This document shows positions 11,050-18,450 of a stretch of DNA of 64,000 nucleotides, piece by piece. Position 1 is the first letter of the stretch. Each line of letters starts with the position of its first letter. The position numbers were made by a program, and so were the translations under genes. The stretch comes from Halalkalibacter oceani (GTDB taxonomy: Bacteria > Bacillota > Bacilli > Bacillales > Bacillaceae_D), in assembly GCF_023715605.1 (NCBI RefSeq), contig NZ_JAMBOL010000001.1, positions 1 through 64,000 of the forward strand. The letters are read 5' to 3'. The notes under the pieces were generated by a model that saw only the letters and a list, made by a program, of their open reading frames with translations, did not search any database and was not told the DNA's origin.

Positions 11050-12576
11050 ATGGCAGATAGATTGTATACAAGCTCTGAATCAGAGGAGATATTGAGTGCT
11101 CTTAGGTTTGAGACAAAACTTGAAAAGTATATATTAGCGAGAATGGCTTTTGCATTATCTCTGGAAATAGATGGATCTAATATTCCTACAAGCAATAACA
11201 TTAGTGGGGGAGAAATGAAAAGACCCACATTCGTAGGAACTGACGAAATGTTTCTAAAAGCCACTTTAGCATACGCTCATAAAATGCCAGATATTGCTGA
11301 AGATGATTTTTATTCTAATAAGTCACTTATAAAAAATCATATCGATAATGGATGTAGACATTTATCACGAATTTTTGATGAGTCAGGTCATAACTCTGAT
11401 ATATTATTAAGAAAGATAGTTGATTTGGTAGAGTTTAGTGGACGAAAAGAAATCAAGGGTTCTGGCTTAGATCTTTTTATCGGAAAGACTGTACTTGATA
11501 AAAAAGAGATTACCCTTGAACTAAATAACACATATAAACACGCCAATTCACACTTAGCGATAATGGGGAAGCCTGGAGTTGGGAAAACACAATTTCTTTT
11601 AAAAATCCTTGCAGATATTCGAATTAAGTCAAACTATCAGACTAATTTTATTTTCTTTGATTATAAGGGTGATGTAGTAGATAATCAAAAATTTATAGAT
11701 ATTGCAAAGGTACAGCCATATAGGTTGTTACAGGGCAATCAGACTTTACCTATTAACCCATTTGTTTTACCTAACTACGAAGAACAGACAATCAATGTTT
11801 CTGCACGTGAAAAAGCTGAAAGTTTTGCCTCAATAAATTCAAAGTTAGGTGTAGTTCAAAAAGGGGCTTTAACAGAGGCTATACGTGCTGCTTATGCGAA
11901 AAGATCAGAATCAGCATTGCCATATCCTGATTTTCAAGATGTTCTTGAACTAACTATGGCAATGTATGAAGAAGATAATAAAAAAGATGATAGTTTAATT
12001 GAAGTGTTAAGGGATTTATCCGACTTTGATTTATTTTGGAAACATGGAAGTGAAACAGAACCAATTGAAAAACTCACTAATAGGACACTTTTAATTGACG
12101 TTCACGCAATGCCTGTTCTCAAAGAATTGGTAGGTTATCTTGTTATCGAAAGGCTGTATAAAGAAATGGCTTCTTTGCCTGATAGCCCTGTTGAAGATGG
12201 TAGAAGGACCATTAGGACAATTTTAGTTATTGATGAAGCACATAACTATTTAGGTCAAAAAAACATATTTCTAGAGCGTATAATTCGTGAGGGTAGGTCT
12301 AAAGGTATCGTTGTTTTCTTTGCAAGTCAGTCCCCTAACGATTATCAGCAGAAGTTTTTTAACTTTCAAGAACTGCTTGAATTTGCATATATATTTCAGT
12401 GTGAAGGTGTTTCTGCAAGCTCAATGCAAGATATTTTGGGATGTAGTAAGAAAACAGCTTATGATTTGCAAACAGAAGTGGCAAGATTAGAGCCATTTCA
12501 AGTTATCTCTAGAAGTGATGAAAAGACAGCCGAATTTGTAAAGTTTAGTGCTGAAGCATTCTATAAATCATATTGA
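11050..12576 (+). CDS. DndE-like domain fused to HerA/FtsK-type ATPase
   Basis: A 508-residue protein. Residues 1 to about 45 match the DndE pattern (LYTSSESEEILSALRF, then LARMAFALSLE); DndE itself is a small DNA-binding protein. After a linker comes a HerA/DUF87-type motor: Walker A GKPGVGKTQ near 172-180, FFDYKGD, Walker B ILVIDEAHN near 390-398, and the FFASQSPNDY sensor region. HerA-type ATPases form hexamers that translocate along DNA and often partner with nucleases. The RBS GGGAGGT and 2-bp spacing show it is the last gene of the operon, closed by a terminator at 12612. I infer that it is the effector motor of the system. Confidence 0.8.
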   Translation: MADRLYTSSESEEILSALRFETKLEKYILARMAFALSLEIDGSNIPTSNNISGGEMKRPTFVGTDEMFLKATLAYAHKMPDIAEDDFYSNKSLIKNHIDNGCRHLSRIFDESGHNSDILLRKIVDLVEFSGRKEIKGSGLDLFIGKTVLDKKEITLELNNTYKHANSHLAIMGKPGVGKTQFLLKILADIRIKSNYQTNFIFFDYKGDVVDNQKFIDIAKVQPYRLLQGNQTLPINPFVLPNYEEQTINVSAREKAESFASINSKLGVVQKGALTEAIRAAYAKRSESALPYPDFQDVLELTMAMYEEDNKKDDSLIEVLRDLSDFDLFWKHGSETEPIEKLTNRTLLIDVHAMPVLKELVGYLVIERLYKEMASLPDSPVEDGRRTIRTILVIDEAHNYLGQKNIFLERIIREGRSKGIVVFFASQSPNDYQQKFFNFQELLEFAYIFQCEGVSASSMQDILGCSKKTAYDLQTEVARLEPFQVISRSDEKTAEFVKFSAEAFYKSY

Positions 12577-12611
12577 CAAGCGAGAAGTAAATATAAAAGA
12601 GTATTAAATTA

Positions 12612-12655
12612 GGAGAAGCAAACACTTAAAAGTTGCTTCTCCATTTATTTTTGGC
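12612..12655 (+). terminator. terminator of the methylase/Dnd-like operon
   Basis: Ten-pair perfect stem GGAGAAGCAA/TTGCTTCTCC, followed by the T-rich ATTTATTTTT, 36 bp after the last stop codon. Confidence 0.85.
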
Positions 12656-12670
12656 TCTAAAATAAATGTT

Positions 12671-12737
12671 GGGGTATTCGCACAATGAGGACAAAAAAAG
12701 ACACGCAAGCTCCTTTGATCCTGTTATCCTTGAATTG
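12671..12737 (+). repeat. ISL3 remnant copy 2, left part; direct repeat of 1382-1448
   Basis: These 67 bases repeat 1382-1448 exactly. They end in GAATTG, the left target duplication of the transposon that follows. The sequence resumes at 16019, also with GAATTG. Confidence 0.9.
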
Positions 12738-12808
12738 TGTTTTTGACACCCTTAAATTACCGAAAGTTGACGGTATTGCCTGTCCAGAATTAGTCGATTA
12801 TAATGTCC
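12738..12808 (+). repeat. left-end transposase-binding-like repeats
   Basis: Terminal unit TTGACACCC... begins at 12743. The best unit is TTGACGGTATTGCCTGTCC at 12767-12785. A weaker third unit at 12790-12808 keeps only TT and the terminal TGTCC. Arrays like this are what TnsB-type transposases bind. Confidence 0.65.
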
Positions 12809-12950
12809 GTATATAATTCGAAACATTTCGACATTTATAATTCTGGGGAAAGGAAAAAGACATCTCCCATAACGTATAACTGCGCCAACAGTTATACGGG
12901 AGACGTCCCACCAAAAAAGTATATGGTTATTGTATCAGATTATCAGCTGA

Positions 12951-13481
12951 TTGAAAACATACTTACTGGAGTTTTTAGTTAGGGGTGCAGAGAGGATCCC
13001 TTCTCCATGTTGCGGGAAAGACATGCTGGTTAGAGGAACTAGGAATCGAAAAGCCAAGGATCATACGGGACAAAGTAAGACATATAACATTCGGAGGTTG
13101 AAGTGTACCAATTGTGGTACCATCCACCATGAATTGCCGGACTTATTGATTCCTTATAAGCGCTATGAAGCGGAATGTATCGAAGACGTTCTTACAAATC
13201 CATCCACCCACATTGTTCCTGCTGATGATTCCACTCTTTCGAGATGGCATGGCTGGTTTCTAGAATTTGTGGATTATTGGATTGGCTGTTTGACTTCCAT
13301 CATGATCAGAACCAACCAGGAGAATACCCCCCTGGATTACACGTCCAAAGATTCAGGGGCTGCACTTCAAAGGATAGGACGCTTGGCAGGAGATGCCAAT
13401 GGGTGGCTGACAAGAATTGTCCGGCCTATCGTAAATATTAATTTTTGGCTACACACCCGTTCTGCATTCATTGTCCAATAA
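12951..13481 (+). CDS. DUF6431-type zinc-ribbon protein of the transposon
   Basis: About 176 residues with two CxxC-like pairs (SPCCGKDM and LKCTNCGTIHHELP), then YKRYEAECIEDVL and a helical C-terminal part. This resembles the DUF6431 proteins commonly encoded next to DDE transposase plus ATPase pairs in Bacillota; the assignment is from memory of the family. The TTG at 12951 has no good RBS. An ATG at 12923 opens a different frame (MVIVSDYQLIENILTGVF) that looks like a natural N-terminus, so one base may be missing near 12980. A role in target choice or end recognition is possible but unproven. Confidence 0.6.
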   Translation: MKTYLLEFLVRGAERIPSPCCGKDMLVRGTRNRKAKDHTGQSKTYNIRRLKCTNCGTIHHELPDLLIPYKRYEAECIEDVLTNPSTHIVPADDSTLSRWHGWFLEFVDYWIGCLTSIMIRTNQENTPLDYTSKDSGAALQRIGRLAGDANGWLTRIVRPIVNINFWLHTRSAFIVQ

Positions 13482-13527
13482 CCCCTGATTTACACTCATG
13501 ATAGACACAGAAAGGAGAATGTGTATC

Positions 13528-14883
13528 ATGAGGGATCATAAGAAATCAGAAGAATTGGCAGTGAAACGTTTTCAGCTGATATCACCTTTATTGGCAGAGG
13601 GGCTTGACGCTGGAAAAGTGAAGGAATTAAGGAGCCAGATAGCTAAGGCCAATGGCCTTTCAGAAAGAACCATCAGACGATATTTGGCTCAATTTCGGGA
13701 TGGTGGGTTTGGGGGATTGAAGCCTCAATCGAGAAATGTTGCTCGAAAGTCAGAAGCTATCCCTCCTAATCTATTAGACCAGGCGATTCTTCTACGTAAG
13801 GAAGTGCCGAGCCGGAGCGTAGCTCAAATTATACAGATTCTTGAATGGGAAGGGCTGGCTGAACCAGGACAAATCAAAAGGTCAACCCTTCAGGAAAAAC
13901 TGACGGAAAAGGGTTACAGTACACGGCAAATGAGACTCTATTCCCAGACAGGAGTAGCCGCCCGAAGGTTTCAGAAACGACATCGCAACCAACTCTGGCA
14001 ATCAGATATCAAGTATGGTCCTTACTTGCCGATTGGTCCGAATGGAATGAAGAAACAAGTGTATCTTGTTGCTTTTATCGATGACGCCACCAGGTTTATG
14101 CTTCACGCAGCTTTCTATCCTACCTTGGATTCAAGGATCATTGAAGATGCCTTCCGGCAGTCCATCCAAAAGTATGGTGTTCCAGAGGCTGTATATTTTG
14201 ATAACGGCAAGCAATATCGAACCAAATGGATGACACGTACCTGCTCAATAATAGGCACTCGTCTCACTTACACAAGGCCGTATGCAGCGGAATCGAAGGG
14301 CAAAATTGAAAGGTTCAATAGAGTCATAGATTCATTCATCAGTGAAGCTGTCATCGAAAAGCCGAATACTCTGGATCGTCTGAATGAACTCTTCCAAGTC
14401 TGGCTGACTGAGTGCTATCAGAATAAGCCTCATTCTGCACTTGGGGAGAAAATCAGCCCGGAAACCGCATTTCGTTCAGACAAGAAAGCGATTCGGTTCA
14501 TCGATCCAGAAACGTTAAGCAATGCATTTCTTCATTGCGAGACAAGAAAAGTCGATAAATCAGGATGCATCAGTTTCATGGATCAGAAATATGAAGTGGG
14601 CTTGACATTTATTGGACGTCGGGTTGAGGTTATCTATGATCCTGCGAATATTGAGGAGCTTACCATTGAGTTCGAGGATTATACTCCTTGGAAAGCCAAG
14701 AAGCTTGTGATTGGAGAAAAAGCTGGGAAGCGTCCTGCATTACCTGAGCACCTGCAGGTGCAGGGTGTTGACTCTTCAAGACTATTAAAGGCAGCTGAAC
14801 GAAAGAACCAGGAACGTCAAATCGAACAGAAGCCTGCCGTGACCTTCCGTGGCGTTTGGAAGGAGGATGATTCACGTGTTTGA
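13528..14883 (+). CDS. DDE (retroviral-integrase type) transposase, TnsB/Tn552-like
   Basis: A 451-residue protein. The N-terminal helix-turn-helix domains include GLSERTIRRYLAQFRDGGFGGL. The rve catalytic core has Asp near 160 (LWQSDIKYG), Asp near 225 (YFDNGKQY) and Glu near 260 (ESKGKIERFN), giving the DDE triad. A Mu-type C-terminal beta domain ends the protein. This catalyses strand transfer of the element ends. Start 13528 is preferred because AAAGGAG lies 9-10 nt upstream. The stop overlaps the ATPase start. No TnsA-like endonuclease is encoded, so transposition is expected to be replicative (cointegrate-forming) as in Tn552/Tn5053. Confidence 0.88.
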   Translation: MRDHKKSEELAVKRFQLISPLLAEGLDAGKVKELRSQIAKANGLSERTIRRYLAQFRDGGFGGLKPQSRNVARKSEAIPPNLLDQAILLRKEVPSRSVAQIIQILEWEGLAEPGQIKRSTLQEKLTEKGYSTRQMRLYSQTGVAARRFQKRHRNQLWQSDIKYGPYLPIGPNGMKKQVYLVAFIDDATRFMLHAAFYPTLDSRIIEDAFRQSIQKYGVPEAVYFDNGKQYRTKWMTRTCSIIGTRLTYTRPYAAESKGKIERFNRVIDSFISEAVIEKPNTLDRLNELFQVWLTECYQNKPHSALGEKISPETAFRSDKKAIRFIDPETLSNAFLHCETRKVDKSGCISFMDQKYEVGLTFIGRRVEVIYDPANIEELTIEFEDYTPWKAKKLVIGEKAGKRPALPEHLQVQGVDSSRLLKAAERKNQERQIEQKPAVTFRGVWKEDDSRV

Positions 14884-15676
14884 AGCCTTCTATGAAATGG
14901 AGAACACGCCTTTCACTAGAGATTTGCCAACGGACCAATTGTATGATTCCTCTATGATGCAAGAAATCCTTGGAAGGTTGAAATATACAGCTGAAAGACA
15001 GCTTTTTGCCGTCCTGAGTGGAGATAGTGGAACGGGAAAAACGACGACAATCCGTAAGTTTGTGGACAAATTGGATAAAGGCAAATTCCACGTTCTTTAT
15101 CTATCCGACTCTAAGTTAACTCCTCGCCATTTTTACAAGGGGCTACTGGAACAACTGGGCTCTGAAGCGAAGTTTTATCGAGGAGATGCAAAACGGCAAC
15201 TTCATCGTGAGATTGAATTAATGAAAGGCATACGAGGACTACAACCAGTAGTCGTAGTGGATGAAGCTCACCTTCTGGATCGGGAAATGCTTGAAGAGGT
15301 CCGTTTTCTTCTAAACTTTAAAATGGATTCGCTAAGTCCAATGGCGCTTATCCTTGTCGGTCAAAGTGAATTGTGGGACCGACTACGCTTACAGTCATAC
15401 ACAGCCATACGTCAAAGAATTGATATCCAATTCCAGCTAGGACACCTCGATCGTGCTCAGGTTGAGGAATATGTTACTGGGCATCTTCGATATGCAGGAG
15501 TTGATCAACCAATCTTTTCAGATGGGGCGATTGGCGAAATTCATCGGTTCTCTGGTGGTGCCGCAAGGCTCATTAATAAACTCTGTACACATAGTCTTCT
15601 GTATGGCTCACAAAATGGCCGTAGGATCATTGACGATCATATGATCAAGCAAGTCATCCAAGGGGAACTCTCATGA
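14876..15676 (+). CDS. ExeA/TnsC-like AAA ATPase of the transposon
   Basis: A 267-residue ATPase from GTG 14876 (AAGGAGG 9 nt upstream; the ATG at 14867 is too close to that site). It begins MFEAFYEMENTPFTRDLPT, the hallmark of the ExeA-type group, with Walker A SGDSGTGKTTT near 47-57, Walker B VVVDEAHLL near 125-133, and sensor/arginine-finger region AIRQRIDIQFQL. In Tn7, Tn552 and Tn5053 the equivalent protein (TnsC/TniB) activates the transposase and carries target information. It overlaps the transposase gene and the next small gene by a few bases, so the three are translationally coupled. Confidence 0.87.
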   Translation: MFEAFYEMENTPFTRDLPTDQLYDSSMMQEILGRLKYTAERQLFAVLSGDSGTGKTTTIRKFVDKLDKGKFHVLYLSDSKLTPRHFYKGLLEQLGSEAKFYRGDAKRQLHREIELMKGIRGLQPVVVVDEAHLLDREMLEEVRFLLNFKMDSLSPMALILVGQSELWDRLRLQSYTAIRQRIDIQFQLGHLDRAQVEEYVTGHLRYAGVDQPIFSDGAIGEIHRFSGGAARLINKLCTHSLLYGSQNGRRIIDDHMIKQVIQGELS

Positions 15677-15909
15677 AAACCCGTTGGAAAGAGATGAATT
15701 ACAATGAAGAGCTGGATTGTTGGGTTGTGTTGTGGGGTGAGAATTTAGGTTATAAGATGCGATACGGTGAATGGTTTGATCTTCATCTAGGATATGGTCG
15801 GACTCTTCCCTGCCGCTTGGAACTTGGCAGAGACTGGTATATCGTTACTGGCCGAAATGAAGTAAAATTTTATCTTAAGAAAAATGAAACGTATCAAGTA
15901 GATTTGTAA
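15673..15909 (+). CDS. DUF5348-like small transposon protein
   Basis: A 78-residue protein rich in aromatic and charged residues (LDCWVVLWGENLGYKMRYGEWFDLHLG, then WYIVTGRNEVKFYLKKNETYQVDL), resembling DUF5348 proteins that travel with this transposase/ATPase pair. The start overlaps the ATPase stop (ATGA). The predicted all-beta fold could bind nucleic acid or protein; function unknown. Confidence 0.65.
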   Translation: MKTRWKEMNYNEELDCWVVLWGENLGYKMRYGEWFDLHLGYGRTLPCRLELGRDWYIVTGRNEVKFYLKKNETYQVDL

Positions 15910-15947
15910 AATGAAGGGGGAGCAAAGGATTGCTTCCTCTTCATTTT
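15909..15947 (+). terminator. terminator of the transposon operon
   Basis: Long stem AATGAAG..GAGCAA / TTGCTTCCTCTTCATT with an AGGA loop, followed by TT, directly after the last stop codon and just inside the right-end repeats. Confidence 0.75.
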
Positions 15948-16018
15948 GGACAGTGAATCCGTCAGTTTTAGGACAATTAGCGCCGTCAAGATCCAGACAT
16001 TGTAGAACGTCATTAACA
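15948..16018 (-). repeat. right-end transposase-binding-like repeats
   Basis: Read on the minus strand: terminal unit TAATGACGTTCTACAATGTC, then TTGACGGCGCTAATTGTCC (15971-15989), then CTGACGGATTCACTGTCC (15948-15965). These share TGACGG...TGTCC with the left end; copy number and spacing differ between ends. Confidence 0.7.
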
Positions 16019-16263
16019 GAATTGACGAGAAACAAAGAAAGGATGGAGCTGCGTGCAACAAAAGTCTATCATGAAAATCCCAGGATTAAAAGAGGTTTGC
16101 GTGACAAAGGTAGAAGAACGAGAGAATGGAACCAGGCGTTGGGGATGAGGGTGATCGAAGGGAACAACTTTACGGATACAGCCAAGCAGTACCATACCTC
16201 TCTGACGCCGGCGATCGCGATTGATGAATACAAGGCAGATACGCAAACAGGAGTGTATGTATG
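16019..16263 (+). pseudogene. ISL3-family transposase remnant, copy 2 right part
   Basis: This continues the interrupted remnant: GAATTGACGAG to about 16130 is nearly identical to 1443-1550. It then jumps by internal deletion to a later part of an ISL3-type transposase (TPAIAIDEYKADTQTGVYV, resembling the IDEF segment at the start of the ISL3 DDE domain). The stop TGA is at 16261-16263. Downstream to 16430 nothing further is recognised. Confidence 0.6.
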
Positions 16264-16439
16264 ATTTCGGATGTTGGCAAGTGACCTTTTTTATATACAT
16301 AAATTAGCTGTCATTACCTACATATTTTGGATGGCCATAAACACTAGTTGATCAGTTTACAGAGGTGGATCTGAGAGTACGCTTAGGTCGCATGATTGAA
16401 TTTTAAATGAAAATGAAAAGAAATAATATAAAGAATAGT

Positions 16440-16467
16440 TTGACAATTAGAGAGGATATGATATTAT
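16440..16467 (+). promoter_or_regulatory. promoter of the gntR-family gene
   Basis: -35 TTGACA (16440-16445, perfect) and -10 TATTAT (16462-16467) with a 16-bp spacer, immediately upstream of the palindromic operator. Confidence 0.65.
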
Positions 16468-16475
16468 AAAGATAA

Positions 16476-16491
16476 ATATTTGATCAAATAT
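16476..16491 (+). promoter_or_regulatory. palindromic operator 1, probably for the GntR regulator
   Basis: Perfect 16-bp palindrome ATATTTGATCAAATAT, placed over the expected transcription start of the regulator gene. The core ATTTGATCAAAT recurs at 17269-17280 after the gene, as expected for an autoregulated repressor that also controls the transporter operon. Confidence 0.65.
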
Positions 16492-16515
16492 CATTTAAAA
16501 TGAGAGGATAGAATC

Positions 16516-17208
16516 ATGAGCGATAACAAACTAGTCATCAAAGATGATCACAAGATTACTATTAAAACGGTGGCAAATCATGTAACGGATCGATTAAGAC
16601 AAGAGATAATTGACGGCGTTTACAAGATTGGTGAACATATCACTGTTAAAAACATTGTGAATAAGTACGGTGTCAGCGAAATGCCAGTGAGAGAAGCATT
16701 TCAGTGTCTCAAAGGAGAAGGTCTGCTGGAGGTGCAGCAATATAAAGGTGCACGTGTGCTGTCCATCAATGTAAGAGACGCTAGCAATATTTACGATATC
16801 AGGCGTATGATGGAACTTTTGATCATGTCCGAGGTGGTTACGAAAGAGTATGACGAACACTTCATAGAGGAGTTACGCAGGATCAACAGCCTCTTTGATC
16901 TTTGTCAAAGTAAAGAAGAGATGAATATTCAGTATCAAGATGTTAATAATCAATTTCATTATTATATGTTTTCCCTTTGTGACAATAACCGCGCAAAGGA
17001 TATGTATGTATTTTATTCTGGTTTGCTGAAAGCATTAAAGAAACGTTACCCGAATGAAATTGATGAAATGAAGCAAGCAATAGCTGAGCATGAAGAAATT
17101 ATATACTCATTGAGCAAGCGTGATCAGGTTAAGCTTGAAAAAGTGCTAACGCAACATGCCTTGAGAGCCAAAAATGAGCTGATTAGAAAAATGAAAATAT
17201 CGGAATAA
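16516..17208 (+). CDS. GntR-family transcriptional regulator (FCD/VanR-like)
   Basis: A 230-residue regulator. The N-terminal winged helix (VTDRLRQEIIDGVYKIGEHI..VSEMPVREAFQCLKGEGLLEVQQYKGARV) has the GntR signature. A helical FCD ligand domain follows, with conserved metal/ligand residues in the DVNNQFHYYMF and HEEIIYSL stretches. FadR/VanR-type members usually repress organic-acid catabolic genes until the substrate binds. The flanking palindromes and the carboxylate transporter downstream fit that role. The ATG at 16516 follows AGAGGA. Confidence 0.9.
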   Translation: MSDNKLVIKDDHKITIKTVANHVTDRLRQEIIDGVYKIGEHITVKNIVNKYGVSEMPVREAFQCLKGEGLLEVQQYKGARVLSINVRDASNIYDIRRMMELLIMSEVVTKEYDEHFIEELRRINSLFDLCQSKEEMNIQYQDVNNQFHYYMFSLCDNNRAKDMYVFYSGLLKALKKRYPNEIDEMKQAIAEHEEIIYSLSKRDQVKLEKVLTQHALRAKNELIRKMKISE

Positions 17209-17949
17209 CCCTTTCAAAAAAGCAAATCCACTATGTAAGCGTTCATGTCTTACTTTTTACTTTGAGGGATTTGATCAAATATTAAATATCAAATAGAGGA
17301 GGAATCCTAATTAGGATAATGATGGAAAGGAGGAAGAAGAGGGTACACCCGCGCCTTATATTTAGCGATACTCCACTTCTCTCCTAACATGAGTACAATA
17401 TAAAACACCGTGAACGTCCTTTGAAAAAGCAACAATTACTCACCTTGTGATGTACGTTACCTATGTGTCTAGTTTGTCATTGGCAAAAGGCGACGAGAGT
17501 TTGATGATTCTAAATTATGGAGGAGAATATCTCAAATCGATCAAGTATAGGTTGCATAACTAAAAGGGTTACAATGAATGAAAGTTGCTTGACATGGAGC
17601 CTCTGTGAACACAAAATCTTGGCGAAGAGGCGATTGAATCAAACGATTTACTTTAGCTGACGGGCCTATTATGCCCGTTACTCCCATCAAGACTTTCAAT
17701 AAATGTTAATTATAAAATTTAGCCATTACTCAAGATATTGTTTACAAAAACACCAACAGGACAGAGCCGTAGTTTTTATCACCATTTGGGCACTATGATC
17801 TGGTTTTGATGAACCTCTTATGACTGAAAATTCAAATAATAACACTTCTAGTTCTTATTCTTGTTGGATTTACTGTTAGGTGTTTATGAAATTCTAAGAA
17901 AACATGCATATTCTTAGAAAATCAAACTTTCATGAGGGAGGTTAGAGAT
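17209..17949. other. long intergenic region with operator, no gene recognised
   Basis: About 740 bp. It contains the second palindrome (17269-17280), an RBS-like AGGAGGAA with no credible ORF, a TTGACA-like box near 17590, and a short hairpin ACGGGC/GCCCGT at 17660-17678. No coding homology is recognised on either strand. It may hold the promoter of the tct operon and a long leader. Confidence 0.5.
17269..17280 (+). promoter_or_regulatory. palindromic operator 2
   Basis: Perfect 12-bp palindrome ATTTGATCAAAT, the same core as the site at 16476-16491, followed by a half-similar AAATATCAAAT. It lies between the regulator gene and the transporter operon. Confidence 0.6.
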
Positions 17950-18429
17950 TTGGTTTTAAAGGATCAAGATGTGAAGCTGGGTATTTTGGTGATCATGATA
18001 TCAGGATTATTTTTAACCCAGACTCAGAAACTGCCTGAGGAGGTAGCGATGTATCCAAAGGCAATCTTGTATTTGATGATGATCTCAGGGGTTTGCATTA
18101 TACTGAGAGCTTTTCATTCAATGAAGAAAAATGGAAAGTCCTATCACAGACTTTCAATGAAAGAGTTCCTTTTGGAAAGTGGAATTCCGGGGGCAGTTTT
18201 GCTTGCTTTGTGTTTATTCTTGAATGTGCTAGGATTCTACATCACTTCATTTTTCATAGTTGTGGCGGTCATTATGGTTCAGGAATATATCATCCAAGGC
18301 CGTTTTCATTTTAGGAGAAAATTCATAGTCAAAAGCTTTGTGTTTGCGGGTTGTGCTATAGTCTTTATGTTTATTTGCTTTGCGACTTTATTATCCTTGC
18401 CAACGCCGGTAGGTATTTTTGGTTTTTAA
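17950..18429 (+). CDS. tctB: tripartite tricarboxylate transporter, small membrane subunit TctB
   Basis: About 160 residues with four predicted membrane segments (LGILVIMISGLFL, AILYLMMISGVCII, GAVLLALCLFLNVLGFYI, FAGCAIVFMFICFATLL) and the TctB-like YPKAILYLM. TctB is the 4-TM partner of the TctA permease. The TTG at 17950 is chosen because GGGAGG lies 8 nt upstream; an ATG at 17932 is also in frame. It is followed by tctC and tctA in the usual order. Confidence 0.8.
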   Translation: MVLKDQDVKLGILVIMISGLFLTQTQKLPEEVAMYPKAILYLMMISGVCIILRAFHSMKKNGKSYHRLSMKEFLLESGIPGAVLLALCLFLNVLGFYITSFFIVVAVIMVQEYIIQGRFHFRRKFIVKSFVFAGCAIVFMFICFATLLSLPTPVGIFGF

Positions 18430-18450
18430 GTCAGAAGAAGGGAGAATAAA

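Larger units (their letters stand above)
12738..16018 (+). mobile_element. Tn7/Tn552-type transposon with TGT...ACA ends, 3281 bp
   Basis: The ends are defined by comparison with the uninterrupted copy at 1382-1600: GAATTG occurs once there but flanks this element on both sides (12732-12737 and 16019-16024), a 6-bp target duplication. The left terminus is TGTTTTTGACACC; the right terminus read inward is TGTTAATGACGTTC. Repeats of the form TGACGG-N7-TGTCC lie inside the left end (12767-12785) and twice inside the right end (15948-15965 and 15971-15989, inverted). The element encodes a zinc-ribbon protein, a DDE transposase, an AAA ATPase and a small protein. The empty-site comparison makes the boundaries very secure. 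Superfamily placement is by gene content. Confidence 0.88.

Noticed and set aside
12287-12490. 67-codon ORF inside the HerA-like gene
   Set aside because: Out-of-frame shadow of a well-supported gene with no RBS.
4568-12576. A classical Dnd phosphorothioation system
   Set aside because: Only DndD- and DndE-like parts are present; no cysteine desulfurase, DndC sulfurtransferase or DndFGH is encoded.
4568-12576. An ordinary type I restriction-modification system
   Set aside because: Methylase and specificity genes are present but no HsdR helicase-nuclease gene, and the downstream genes are not type I components.
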